A stretch of 64,000 nt of DNA from Pseudomonas segetis (GTDB taxonomy: Bacteria; Pseudomonadota; Gammaproteobacteria; Pseudomonadales; Pseudomonadaceae): positions 1,201,104-1,265,103 of the forward strand of contig NZ_FZOG01000001.1 in assembly GCF_900188155.1 (NCBI RefSeq), written 5' to 3'. The notes under the pieces were generated by a model, which ran no database searches, had not been told where the DNA came from, and saw only the letters and a program-made list of their open reading frames with translations. Position numbers and translations under genes: made by a program. Below, piece by piece: positions 30,701-38,800 of the stretch; the first letter of the stretch is position 1; the number at the start of each line of letters is the position of its first letter.

Positions 30701-32712
30701 CCCGTGGTTACCTGAAACGCCCGGATCTGACTCAGGAACGTTTCCTTGCCAGCCCCTTTGTCGAGGGTGATCGCCTGTATCGCACCGGCGACCGCTGCCG
30801 CTTCCTGGCCGATGGCAATGTCGAATACCTGGGACGTCTTGATCATCAGGTCAAGCTGCGTGGCCAACGCATCGAGCTTGGGGAAATAGATGCGGCGCTG
30901 CTCGACTTACCGGCAATAACCGGCGCCTGCACACTGGTGTTGGATAACCGGTTGGTGGCGTTCTACAGCAGCAATACAAAGCAGCCTGAGCTTACCGCAT
31001 TGCTTGCTGCCCAGTTGCCTGCGTACATGGTGCCAGCGGTGTGGGTCGAAGTACCGGCTATGCCACTGACCAGCAATGGCAAGATCGACCGCAAAGCCTT
31101 GGCCAAGCTGCCATTGCCGCAAACCCAAAGTGACTACACCGCACCGCGCAATGCTCTGGAAAGCCTGCTTTGCCAGTTGTTTGGCGAGCTACTTGGCGAA
31201 ACCCTGACCGGTGGCCGCAAGGTCGGTACATCGGACAGTTTCTTTGCCTTGGGCGGCGATTCAATTCTTGGCCTGAAGCTGATCTCCCGCCTGCGCGAAC
31301 AAGGTTATTCGCTTACCCCAAGAGACCTGTTCCGTTCGCCGACTCCGGCGGCGCTCGCGCAGTTGGTCACTCCGTTGCTGTGTCAGGCTGAACAAGGTGA
31401 AGTCAGTGGTTCGATGCCGCTGATGCCCTTGCATCAGTGGTTCTTCGACCAACAACTACCGCAGGCCGCGCACTGGAATCAGTCGGTACTGGCTGACAGT
31501 GATCGTCTGCTACAACCGGACTTGGTGCAGGCCACGCTGGATCGGTTGATCGCTCATCACGACGCCTTGCGCCTGCGTTTTTCTGAGGTCGATGGCCAAT
31601 GGCAAGCGCACATCGCGCAAGTGTCGCCAGCACAATTGACCTGTTGCGAGCGACCGGAGCAACTGCTGGATGTCGCCCAAAGCCTGGATCTGCAGCAAGG
31701 CCCGCTGTTTGCAGCCGCTCTGCTGGAGGGTCAACCGCAAAGCCTGTATCTGGTTGCTCATCATCTGGTGATCGATGCGGTGTCATGGACGCCGTTGCTG
31801 GAAGATTTCCAGCAGCTTTATCAAGGCCTGGAGCGTGGTGAGAACCCGAGCCTGCCAGCGAAGACAACCTCTTACCGTCAGTGGGCCGAACATATGCAAG
31901 CCCATGCCGACAAGGTCAGGGCTGAACAACAGTACTGGGCTGATCAATCAGCGGCTTCCCCTGCGCCGCTGGCCACAGTCGCCGAGCGTCAGACTCTATC
32001 CGCCCGCTGGGATGCAACCCGCACTCACCAGTGGCTGACAGAGTCGCACGCAGCCTATCGCACCCAACCGGAAGAGCTGCTGATCGCCGCCCTCGCCGCC
32101 ACTCTGGCAGAAGCTGAAAACCGCGCTGACATAGTGGTCGATCTGGAGCGTCATGGTCGTGATGCATCATTCGACGGGCTGGATGTCAGCCGTACCGTCG
32201 GCTGGTTCACCACCCTGTATCCGCTGCGGGTAAATTCCAGCGGTGCGCACGCTGATTGGGTGCGCAATGCCAAGCAAGCCTTGCGCGCCGTTCCGGGAAT
32301 GGGACTGGGTTACGGACTCCTGCGCCAACGCGGTGAGTTGCCGGTTGGCCATGGTGATGTGCTGTTCAACTATCTGGGGCATGAACAAGCGCCTGAGGGA
32401 TGGTTGCGCGCCAGTAGCCTGACTCCACCGCCTGAAGTAGCGCTTACCAACCGGGTGACCCATGGTCGAGAAGTGGTGGCGTGGTTGGAGGATGGTGCAC
32501 TGCATCTGCAATGGCACAGCGTGAGCCCAACTACCGACAGCCACTTGCCAGCGCGCTTGCTGCAGCACTTGCAGGCACTGGTCGAGCATTGCCTCGACCC
32601 ACAGGCGGGAGCGCTGATGCCAGCCGACTTCCCTTTGGCCAAGGCGTTGAATCAGAAGTCCCTGGACAAACTGTTGAGCAAACTCAAGCCCAAAGAGAAT
32701 TCCCAAAGCTAG
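18754..32712 (+). CDS. NRPS 3: four modules (Dab - basic residue - Ser - Ser) with terminal epimerase
   Basis: This is a 4652-residue protein. Domain order with approximate residues: C 12-448 (FHHILMDAWC), A1 450-980, T 988-1065; C 1083-1522 (LHHLVSDAWS), A2 1530-2046, T 2060-2130; C 2145-2583 (LHHCATDDAS), A3 2588-3086, T 3098-3173; C 3181-3622 (LHHSATDGWA), A4 3626-4119, T 4130-4205 (GGDSI); E 4218-4632 (AHHLVIDAVSW, intact). Pockets read by eye: A1 DIWEMTADD (Dab), A2 DSAELGTVD (unassigned; E and D resemble Orn-type DVGEIGSID), A3 and A4 DVWHFSLID (Ser). The first C domain is of the EDVYPLSPLQQGM type that usually follows a D-residue. The last Ser should become D-Ser. AGGAC before the ATG supports the start. 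This is the longest gene in the window and carries four of the eight residues. Confidence 0.93.
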   Translation: MTHDKTSSNPIEDVYPLSPLQQGMLFHSLLHEDSGVYLMQDRYRIGGAIDEVAFLESWRQVVALHPSLRASFQWKAQKQPVQVIHREVKVPLDTIDLRGLAPDQQDARIRSLLADEQKIGFNLSKPPLIRFRLVRLADESYEFIRSFHHILMDAWCISLVTVDFLKAYEALCNDRIPQFKRPRPFRDYIQWLQHQDANKAEQFWRGQLQGLNAPTPLTVDNGVSRDRYTDAVLVDDRLIHLSAQETQALAAFCRSQRITPNTFFQGAWSLLLSRYSGQRDVMFGVTVAGRPAELTGVAEMIGLFINTLPLRVSVDPEASLGQWLGALQGLNLDMRDYEHTPLTDIQGWSDFPRGETLFDSILVFENAPIDEQILEGGFQFSLDGMDHSVHTHYGLTLVILPGEQLGIRLSYDRDRFDAATVQRLLGHLASLVRGMLAAPDAALGSFELLSGEERQQLLGEWAHNPQAFPLEQSYAQLFAAQVAQRGDQVVAVCDTESLTYAELDRRATCLAHALREAGAGADQLVALAAPRGLALLTMMIAVFKTGAAMLPLEVNHPPERLREILTLSRAPLLVATEECSNLLDQLLSGLEQAPDALFAEACWQANNDALLPWLGGPESLAYVLFTSGSTGTPKGVMIEQRGMLNNIFGKVPGLGLNAEDRIAQTASVAFDISVWQFLAAPVLGATVHILPDEVAHDPQRLLRVVVSERLSVLETVPSLMRTLLALCPCDLQLPDLRWVMPTGEALPPTVARDWFARFPDIPLMNAYGPAECADDVAFQPIFSAPDANVSHMPIGQPTANNRLYVLDEALRPLPVGVAGEICVGGVGVGRGYLHDPQRTADAFIDHPQLEGRIYRTGDLGRWRADGLIEYLGRRDQQVKLRGHRIELTEIEHRLAQHPSVREAAVLLRENHVGEAWLVAYYSAHDERLGHDELSSQLREHLRGQLPPYMVPAAFICLDRLPLNANGKVDRKALAAQELNWQADTQQSVAPRNEQEAAVAAIWAEVLGRDSIGVEDNFFTLGGHSLLATQIVARLRAHFKLDLPLRLLFEQPTVALLALAIAKRQAEAATPQSAVAPALKTLPRPAQLPLSFSQQRLWFIEQLTPGTTLFNIPFALRLKGDLNIQALHASLNDLLARHEILRTGIRDIDGVPCQHISESLSIALPFDDLSGLPTTAREGAQFSALQDAFSQPFDLSTPPLLRAHLLRLAPGEHVLAIALHHLVSDAWSATIALRELAQGYDARCNGAAAKLPDLPVQYADFALWQREHLQGDELKRQLDYWSQTLDRSNSDSSPLLALPTDLARPSVQSYRAGIVQRELSTELSSRVQAFASRLGTTPFTVIFAGFAVLMHRLSGDATVLIGTPVTHREQPGTEGLLGILLNNLAIRTDFEPHADFTALVSQVAKRLREGLQHQDLPFEQLVDSLQLPRSLSHAPLYQVMVAQQLAMESRLRFSDLEFEALDTPLKQSECDLDLHVLCPANAPIQLELMYALDLFVADSARQTLARLEHLLDYMLAEPQRPVAALPLLMEAEWQRTVVEWNRTEMAVPQHLCFAQLFEQQAERTPNRDALCFEGQSLSYGELNRRANQVAHYLRGRGVVANSSVALCVERSLELLVGLLGILKSGGAYVPLDPTYPLDRLAYMLEDAQPALLIGQHGLLEELGIHLPRLRLDSDAALFADQPENNPAPLAGPDDLAYIMYTSGSTGKPKGTLVTNGSVVNLAWARIHGLYRRYTDQPMRASFNYSFAFDSSVAELILLLDGHSLYLTPEAVRYDPEALAQFFRDTRLDAFECTPAQLKVLLESDGVRRGETYLPRFVLFGGDTVDAQLWQRLPSIAGSRFFNTYGPTECTVDATGCAVDDFPDRPIIGRPIANVRTYVLDPFLNPLPVGVPGELHISGAGVTLGYLNRAEQTAKVFINDPFSPLPGARMYKSGDLVRWLPDGQLEYLGRMDHQVKIRGFRVELGEIEALIGAQPDVRQAVVLAREDDPGDKRLVAYVTCDAQADIDAWRKAIGAALPDYMVPSAFVLLDELPLTDNGKLNRKTLPAPEIQAAPDAQNPPRTVAEQQLAALWSELLKVPLAQIGRDSHFFYLGGHSLLAAVLFARLRQQFTTVPALRAVFEQPTLEALAATLGNPLQAPAAAFVPAARPARLPLSFEQQRLWFLEQLSAGGGEYNVVSAVQLEGELNSQALKTALNSLVQRHEVLRSRILRDADGELMQLIEPQVDIELPVTVLQATSDEHWLQLTDKAIHAETGRRFDLASQLPIRAALIQRSDCAQSLLLLNLHHCATDDASSQNLLDELRQLYTAECQGSTATLPALALQYPDYALWQHEPKQQAAFSSQLEYWRKQLEDGDYLLDLPTDQARPNQLDPTAGAVQLQLPSALVERLRQFAQQRGATLYMLMLAAAQLLLGRYANQRDVRLGSPVAQRPFAELQPLIGCFVNTLVMRTDLDPALDFEGLLSQVRNRVLDAQQHQDVPFDQVVEHLKPSRSLGQTPLFQVLFAMQNADSSSQHWPQLQVSERAVTAQSTKYDLNWEVHDGEVLSVLLEYRAALFSETTARRWLQQWQQLLETMLDAPQTRLGDWTPLLVAQRNQQLVDWNATERQYSCPTNLHTALSQQAVLSPDALALVFEDQRLSYAELDQRAQQLARALRGAGVGRESIVPLCMERSVEMVVALLGIVHAGAAWLPLDPELPAARLAFLIEDADAQVSLTQAQWLSKLPAGHNVWTLNALPDAEVGEPISVKSDDLAYVLYTSGSTGQPKGVMNEHGALMNRLHWMQDAFPIGPNDRVLQKTPYSFDVSVWEFFWPLITGATLVVARPDGHRDPAYLSQLIQQEQITTLHFVPSMLRAFVEEPSLTDCQSLRQVFASGEALPVDLVRRFMGQHPAALINLYGPTEAAIDVSVWRCSKDDLIVPIGKPIANLRLYILDESMQPLPIGSIGELYIGGVGVARGYLKRPDLTQERFLASPFVEGDRLYRTGDRCRFMADGNIEYLGRLDHQVKLRGQRIELGEIDAALLAQAGVREAATLLLEQRLVSFWCGEADEDFIRAALNDSLPAHMQPSLLVALDSLPLNNNGKLDHKALAATPLPEAQGKQSQIAPRNATETVLCQLFSELLECSSVGIEDHFFQLGGHSLLATRLVARVRECLGATLPLSLVFAQPTVKALAGHLQAVTPGESISPQPRPAQLPLGLAQRRFWMLSRLVPESREYHMPFALVLRGELQVEVLREAFAQLSQRHLVLRSRIIETEGEPQLLIDDHGPELTLSLVATQDWTSTCAETRNNLMAPFDLAAAAPWRAHLLQRQGSDENLLLVCLHHSATDGWAMQLLIDELTQAYAAGVRGQAPGWTPLQIDYVDFALWQQQPDTQARCDHSLDYWKNHLGQDNYQLDLPLDHPRGAEADRSAGQLTLHLGSQRAENIRRFARQRGTTAYVVLATALSALLARYSGQREIRFGTPADQRDQVQSQTLLACLVNTLVIRSDVDQQAPAEQLLTSLEADLRAAQAHADLPFATLVGAVAQQRDLNRTPLFQVLFSLNYGRMQSSQWPGLNIEEQMLPVIDAKFEQSWEVQDDGNDMTLSLEYQSALYEPLTMQRWSSQWCALLDALVAAPQRKLVELFPQQQDQQQLARWNATERPYPGPSNLHIALSQQAALSPDATALVFEGQRLSYAELDQRAQHVARALRGAGIGRESIVPLCMERSVEMVVALLGIVHAGAAWLPLDPELPAARLAFLIEDADAQVSLSQAQWLSKLPAGHTVWTLDALPEAQTGEPISVNANDLAYVLYTSGSTGQPKGVMNEHGALMNRLHWMQDAFPIGPNDRVLQKTPYSFDVSVWEFFWPLITGATLVVARPDGHRDPAYLSRLIQQEQVTTLHFVPSMLRAFVEEPSMADCKSLRQVFASGEALPVDLVRRFMGKHPAVLVNLYGPTEAAIDVSVWRCSKDDLIVPIGKPIANLRLYILDDSMQPLPIGSIGELYIGGVGVARGYLKRPDLTQERFLASPFVEGDRLYRTGDRCRFLADGNVEYLGRLDHQVKLRGQRIELGEIDAALLDLPAITGACTLVLDNRLVAFYSSNTKQPELTALLAAQLPAYMVPAVWVEVPAMPLTSNGKIDRKALAKLPLPQTQSDYTAPRNALESLLCQLFGELLGETLTGGRKVGTSDSFFALGGDSILGLKLISRLREQGYSLTPRDLFRSPTPAALAQLVTPLLCQAEQGEVSGSMPLMPLHQWFFDQQLPQAAHWNQSVLADSDRLLQPDLVQATLDRLIAHHDALRLRFSEVDGQWQAHIAQVSPAQLTCCERPEQLLDVAQSLDLQQGPLFAAALLEGQPQSLYLVAHHLVIDAVSWTPLLEDFQQLYQGLERGENPSLPAKTTSYRQWAEHMQAHADKVRAEQQYWADQSAASPAPLATVAERQTLSARWDATRTHQWLTESHAAYRTQPEELLIAALAATLAEAENRADIVVDLERHGRDASFDGLDVSRTVGWFTTLYPLRVNSSGAHADWVRNAKQALRAVPGMGLGYGLLRQRGELPVGHGDVLFNYLGHEQAPEGWLRASSLTPPPEVALTNRVTHGREVVAWLEDGALHLQWHSVSPTTDSHLPARLLQHLQALVEHCLDPQAGALMPADFPLAKALNQKSLDKLLSKLKPKENSQS
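26545..27806 (+). repeat. Near-identical Ser adenylation segment, copy 1 (A3 of NRPS 3)
   Basis: About 1.26 kb, from TGGAACGCCACCGAACG through GATGCGGCGCT, recurs at 29641-30902 with a constant offset of 3096 bases (1032 codons). Most differences are silent third-position changes. The homology falls off sharply at the A-domain edges; the neighbouring C and T domains are only ordinary homologues. Confidence 0.85.
29641..30902 (+). repeat. Near-identical Ser adenylation segment, copy 2 (A4 of NRPS 3)
   Basis: Second copy of the segment at 26545-27806. Both read DVWHFSLID. The even, mostly silent divergence and the sharp boundaries suggest recent duplication or continuing gene conversion restricted to the adenylation domain. 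Confidence 0.85.
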
Positions 32713-32724
32713 CGAGTGACGAGC

Positions 32725-32756
32725 ACCCGCGATGCCACTGCCTGGCTGTCGCGGGT
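32725..32756. other. Hairpin between NRPS 3 and NRPS 4
   Basis: ACCCGCGA (32725-32732) pairs with TCGCGGGT (32749-32756) across a 16-base loop in the 95-base gap. No T-run follows. It could cause partial termination or protect message ends inside a very long operon. Confidence 0.4.
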
Positions 32757-32807
32757 CTTGAACCGAACTCACTAAGTTTTCCTAGCCTTTGAAACGGATC
32801 AGCAAGC

Positions 32808-35800
32808 ATGAACAATATTGAAGACATCTACTCGCTTTCACCCACCCAGCATGGCCTGCTGTTCCACAGCGTGGCCCAGCCTGAGTCGCGGGTGTATTAC
32901 CAACAGCTGAGCCTGGAAATGAATGGCCCCCTGCAATTGAGCGCGTTTCGTGGCGCCTGGCAGGCGTTGATCAAACGCCACGCCTTATTGCGCAGCGCCT
33001 TTCTCTGGGAAGACCTGGACGACGCCTATCAGGTGGTGCAGCAAGAAGTGGCATTGCCCTTGACCGAGCGGGACTGGCAAGACCGTGTCGAGCCACAGGG
33101 CGCGCTTGAACAGTTGGCGCTGGAACAACGTGCACAAGCTCTGGAGCTCAATGATGCACCGCTGATGCGTGTCTGCCTGGTGCGCCTGGCCCCTGAACGC
33201 TGGCACCTGATCTGGACCTTCCATCACATCCTAATGGACGGCTGGAGCGTGGATATTGCTGTTCAGGAATGGCTTGCGCTGTATTACGAACAGGCCCATG
33301 CACGCCCCGCCAACCTGCCAGCAACCCGTCCTTACCGTGATTACATCGCCTGGCTGGCGGAACAAGACATGACCGCCACCGAAGGCTTCTGGCGCGATCA
33401 GTTGCAGGAGGTCAGCGAACCGACCCCGCTGCCCAACTTCGCCGAACGCCAGGCTGCTCCTGTCGGGGCGCCCTTCGCTGAACGTGAAAGCCTGCTGACC
33501 GCCAGCGAAACCGAGCAATTGTCACAGTTCGCCCGCGCCAATGACCTAACCATCAATACCTTGATCCAAGGTGCCTGGGCGCTTCTACTCGGTCAACACG
33601 CAGGCCGTGACGAAGTGGTTTACGGCGTCACTGTTGCCGGTCGTCCCGAGAACCTGGCTGCTGTAGACAGCACTGTCGGGCTGTTTATCAATACCCTGCC
33701 GTTGCGCGTGCAATGGGCTGACGGCACGACCTTGGTGAACTGGCTGCAGCACTTGCAGCAAACCAACAGCGACTTGCGTCACCACGCTTACCTGCCGCTG
33801 GGCAAACTCAAGGCGATGACCGGCATTGCCGCTGAACAGGCGCTGTTCGACTCGATCCTGGTGTTCGAGAATTTCCCGGTCACCGACGCGCTCAATCAAG
33901 ACACCGGCGGATTGAGTTTCACTGCCCCGAGAAGCGACCAACAAGACGACGGCATCAGGCTCACCCAAGGCCGCAACCATTTCCCGCTGTCGCTGATCGT
34001 TGTGCCGGACAAACAACTGCACTATCTGATCAGCTACAACCGTTCACGCTTCAGCGATGCCGAAGTCGCGGTGCTCTCTGCCCAGTTACGCGACATCCTG
34101 TTGGCAATGACGGCGCAAGCGCAATGCCCGGTCAACGAACTGCAGTGGCTCAGCCCTGAAGAGTCTCAGCACCTGATCGCGCAAGGGCGCGGCGTGCAAC
34201 TGCCAGTGCCTGAAGTCTGCCTGCATCAGCGTTTCGAACAGCAGGCAACGGCTCACCCCGAACAGATTGCAATCCGTGACAGCAAGGTGGCGCTGACCTA
34301 CGCAGAGCTGAACCAGCAAGCCAACCGCCTCAGCCACTACCTGCGCGCACAGGGCATCAGCCATGGCAGCGTTGTAGCCCTTGCTCTGGAACGCAGCACC
34401 GAGTTTGTTATTGCCCTGCTTGCAACCTTGAAGGCCGGTGCGGCCTATCTGCCGCTGGATATCAAACAACCCGCCGGACGTTTGGCTGATGTTCTGAATG
34501 ACAGCCGCGCCGCGCTGCTGATCGGTGCGGCGCCATCGCCCTTGCTCAAGGGGCTCGCCGAGCACACCGCGGTGCTATGGCTGGCGGAACAGGCGCAGGT
34601 CATCGCCACGCAGCCAGCTACCCCGCCCGCAGTCACGCACAGTCCGAGCGATGCTGCTTATGTGATCTACACCTCAGGTTCAACCGGAACGCCCAAGGGC
34701 GTAGTGGTTGAGCATCAGTCCATCCTTAATTACCTGACGGCGGTGCAAACCGTCCTCAACCCGCCAGCAGCAGCCCGTTATGGCTTGCTGTCCAGTGTCG
34801 CCGCAGACCTTGGCCACACTCAATTGTTCGGCGCCCTTTGCAGTGGCGCCAGCCTGTTGCTGGTGGATGAGGACATCGGCTTCAATCCGCTGGCACTGGC
34901 TGACTTGTTCGATCAGCACCCTGTTGATGTGTTGAAGATCACCCCAAGTCATATGGCCGGGTTGCTGCAGGCGCTTCCCGATGCACGCCTGCTGCCCCGC
35001 GTTCTGCTGGTCTTTGGTGGCGATGCACTCAGCCCGGCGCTGCTGGAACAAGTCAACCATCTGGCGCCGGAGCTCAAGGTGTTCAACCACTATGGGCCGA
35101 GCGAAGCGACAGTCGGGGCTACTGCCACCGAACTGAGCGCAGGCCAGCGCAGCATTGCCCTCGGTCGTCCGCTGCCGAACCGGCAACTGCGAGTGGTCGA
35201 TGGCAACGGGCATCCGGTACCAACCGGGGTGTCTGGCGAGTTGCTCATCAAGGGTGCTCTGGCCCGCGGTTACCTGCACCGGCCTGACCTTACCGACGAA
35301 CGTTTCCAACTGGATCAGGACCAGCAACGCTGGTACCGAACTGGTGACCGCGTGCGCTGGCAGGTGGACGGACAGCTGGGGTTTATCGGTCGGGTCGACA
35401 GCCAGGTCAAGATCCGTGGCAACCGCTTGGAACTCGGTGAAGTCGAAGCACAGATCAAGCGCCTGTCGCCGCTGATCGAGCAGGCGCTGGTACGCGCCGT
35501 GGAGCTGGACGGCAGCCTGCGACTGGTGGCCTATCTGGTCGCCAGCCAGTCAATTTCAGCCACCAAACTGCGCAATGATCTCAGCGCACGCATGCCCGAT
35601 TACATGGTACCTGCGCACTTCATTACCCTTGACGAGTTGCCGCTTAACCGCAACGGCAAGGTCGATGTTCAGCGCCTGCCGATGCCGCAACAACCGACGG
35701 ATGACAGCGCCACACATGTGGCGCCGCGCAATCAAGTTGAGACGCTGCTGGCGGATATCTGGCAGGAAGTGCTCAAACGTGAACGAATTGGCGTGCATGA

Positions 35801-38800
35801 CAACTTTTTCACCCTCGGCGGCGATTCGATCCTCAATTTGCAAATCATCGCCCGTGCCAACCAGCAGGGACTCAAGCTCACCCCGAGCCAGTTATTCGAA
35901 AACCGTACCATCGCTGATATCGCCCGGGTTCTAGGTGCCGATGCCTCTCACGCAGTAACTGAAAATGCTGCCGACGGCTACGACTTGCCATTGGGCGCAG
36001 GTCAACTGGCGCGCTTGCAGCAAGGTCCGCTGGACGCCACCTGGCGTTGTGTCGCGCTCAGTCAAGCCATTGACAGCCAACTGCTGGGCCAGGCAATCGC
36101 CGCCTTGCAACAGCATCATCAAGCACTGCGTCTGGCACTCAAGGCCTTGCCGGACGGTGAATGGCAGCAGCAAGTACTGGTCTCCCCTCCGGCCCCGGTC
36201 GTCGAGCACCAGAACCTTACCAACTGCAACCAAGCGCGCTTGCAGGCCATGGCTCAGGCAGGTGTCGACGCCCTTGATCTGGCGCGTGGGCAAACACTGC
36301 ATGCCTGCCTGCTAGAGAATGACGGCAAACACTATGTGCTGCTGGCTGCTCATCCTCTGATTCTGGACGAAGCGTCCTGGCCGCTGCTGCTCACCGATCT
36401 CAATCTGGCGCTGGGCCAACTGCTCTATCAGCGCCCAGTGCGGCTGTCCTATGCCGGTGGCGACTTCACCCAGTGGACCCGCCACCAGCACAGCTATGCC
36501 CAAGGCGATACGCTGGATGAGGTCTGGGAGCACTGGCTGCAATACGCAGGCATGGACACCGTGCAATTGCCTGACAGCCAACAGCCGGTCACTCTGATTG
36601 AAGAAAAGCTTCCAGCCAGTATCTCAGCCGACATCAAGCGTTTGGGCGAAGTGCTGCATCTGGACTGGAACTGTTTGCTGGCCAGCGCTGTAGTTGAACA
36701 TTGCCAAGCGCAATGCGGCGCGGGTCTGGTCGCATTGAATATTCAGGGCGACCGCCCGGCAGCAGAGCAACTGCCTGTTCACGCCCCGATTGCCTTGGCC
36801 GATCTCGATCCGGCACGCATTCTCGGCCCGCTGGAGCTGGCAGTCCCCTACTTCCTCCAGTCCCAAGGCGACAGCTTGCTGCAACGCTTACAAGCATTGG
36901 CCGGGCAACTACGCAGCTACCCGCAACATGGCGCTGACTATGGTGTATTGCGTTACCTCTCCGACAATACGTATCTTCAGGAACCGCTGGGCGAGCTGCC
37001 AAACGCCTTAGTCAGCATTCGCTGGCGGGGTAACCGCGACAGCCATCGCGAACAACGTGGCATGCTGGCGCAGGTCGAGGCCGCAAGCCAGCCGACCGCC
37101 CCAAGCAGCCCGTTGACTCTGGACGCCCACTGGCAGGACGGTTGCTTGCATCTGCGCGGTGAAGGCACGCTCGCCACCAGTTGGATGCCCTGCCTTGTGC
37201 AACAGCTGGCCGAACTGGCCGGGCTCCTTGCTGAACCCGAGTTGCGACCCGCAAGCCATGCCTTCCCGCTTTGCCATAAACAGGCGGCAACCTTGGCTTG
37301 CGAAGCGCTGGACTGGTCGAACATTGAAGATGTCTATCCCTTGTCTTCCATGCAACAAGGCATGTTGCTGCACACTCTGTTGCAACCCCACAGTGGCATC
37401 TATCTAATGCAACAACGCTACAGTTGGGACGGTGTGCTACAACGCCCGGCCATGGAAGCCGCCTGGCAACTGTTTCTCAAGCGCCATCCGATGATGCGCA
37501 CCGCCTTCTGGTGGCAGGACGATCACGAACCGCTGCAGTGCGTGTACCGCGAGACCGCTCAGGCGTTCGACTGGCAAGACCTGCGCCACCTCGATGACGA
37601 GCAACAGCAGCTGGCGATGGATCAGGCGCTGGAAGCGCAACGCCTGCAAGGTTTCGACATGGCTTGCGCACCCTTGACCCATCTGCGGGTGTTCCAGCTC
37701 GACGAACGCCGTTTTGCCGTGGTGCGCAGCTTCCACCACATTCTGACTGACGCCTGGTGCTTCGGCCTGCTGATGGAAGACCTGTTGGCGATTTATCAAG
37801 CAATAGTGCGTCAGGAGCCCGTGGCCCGTCCGCTGCTGCGTTCGTTCCATGGCTACATGAGCTGGCTGGAACGCCATGACATGGCTGCCGCTCACGCCTT
37901 CTGGCAGGCGCAAATGGCAGGGTTCAGCGAACCGACGCCACTGCATGTAGACAGCCCGCTGAACCGCCAAGAACAGGCTCCTGAACAGGTCGGCGATCTC
38001 GATCAGACCCTGAGCATCAGCCAGACTCAGCGTTTGCAGCAGCTGTGCCAGACCTACCAACTGACGCCCAACACCTGGATTCAAGGCGCCTGGGCGTTGC
38101 TGCTGTCGCGCTACAGTGGCAACCGCGATGTGCTGTTCGGCGTCACCGTGGCCGGTCGTCCCACTGATCTGGCGGGCGTTGAAGAAATGGTCGGCCTGTT
38201 CATCAACAGCCTACCCCTGCGTATCGATGTCGACCCACAAGCGAAGGTGGCCGACTGGCTACAGGCGCTGTTGTCGCACAATGCCCAATTGCGCGAACAC
38301 GAAAGCGCATCCCTGGTGGATATCCAGCGCTACAGCGATGTACCGCGCGGCCAGCAGTTATTCGACAGCCTGGTGGTATTCGAAAACGCCCCGCTGGACA
38401 TCAGCAGCGTGCAGTTGGATGCCTTTAGCATCGACATCTATGAAGATCGGGTGCACACCAACTTCCCGATGACGGTGGTGCTCTATCCGGGTGACCGGCT
38501 GGGCATTCGCTTGTCCTACGACAGCCAGCGTTTCACCCGCGATACCGTGCAGCGGATGCTCGGCCATCTGGTGCAATTGCTGTCGGCCATGCTCGATCAG
38601 CCCGATGCCCAACTGGGCTGTTTGCATATGCTCCCCGAAATGGAGCGCCAGGCGTTGCAGGTCGAATGGAACAACAGCGCCGTCGACTTCCCGCTGGAAC
38701 GGGGTTATGCCGCGCTTTTCGCCGATCAGGTACGCAACCGCGCACATCACATTGCCGCCGTATGCCAGGGGCAATCCCTGACCTATGCTGAACTGGATCG

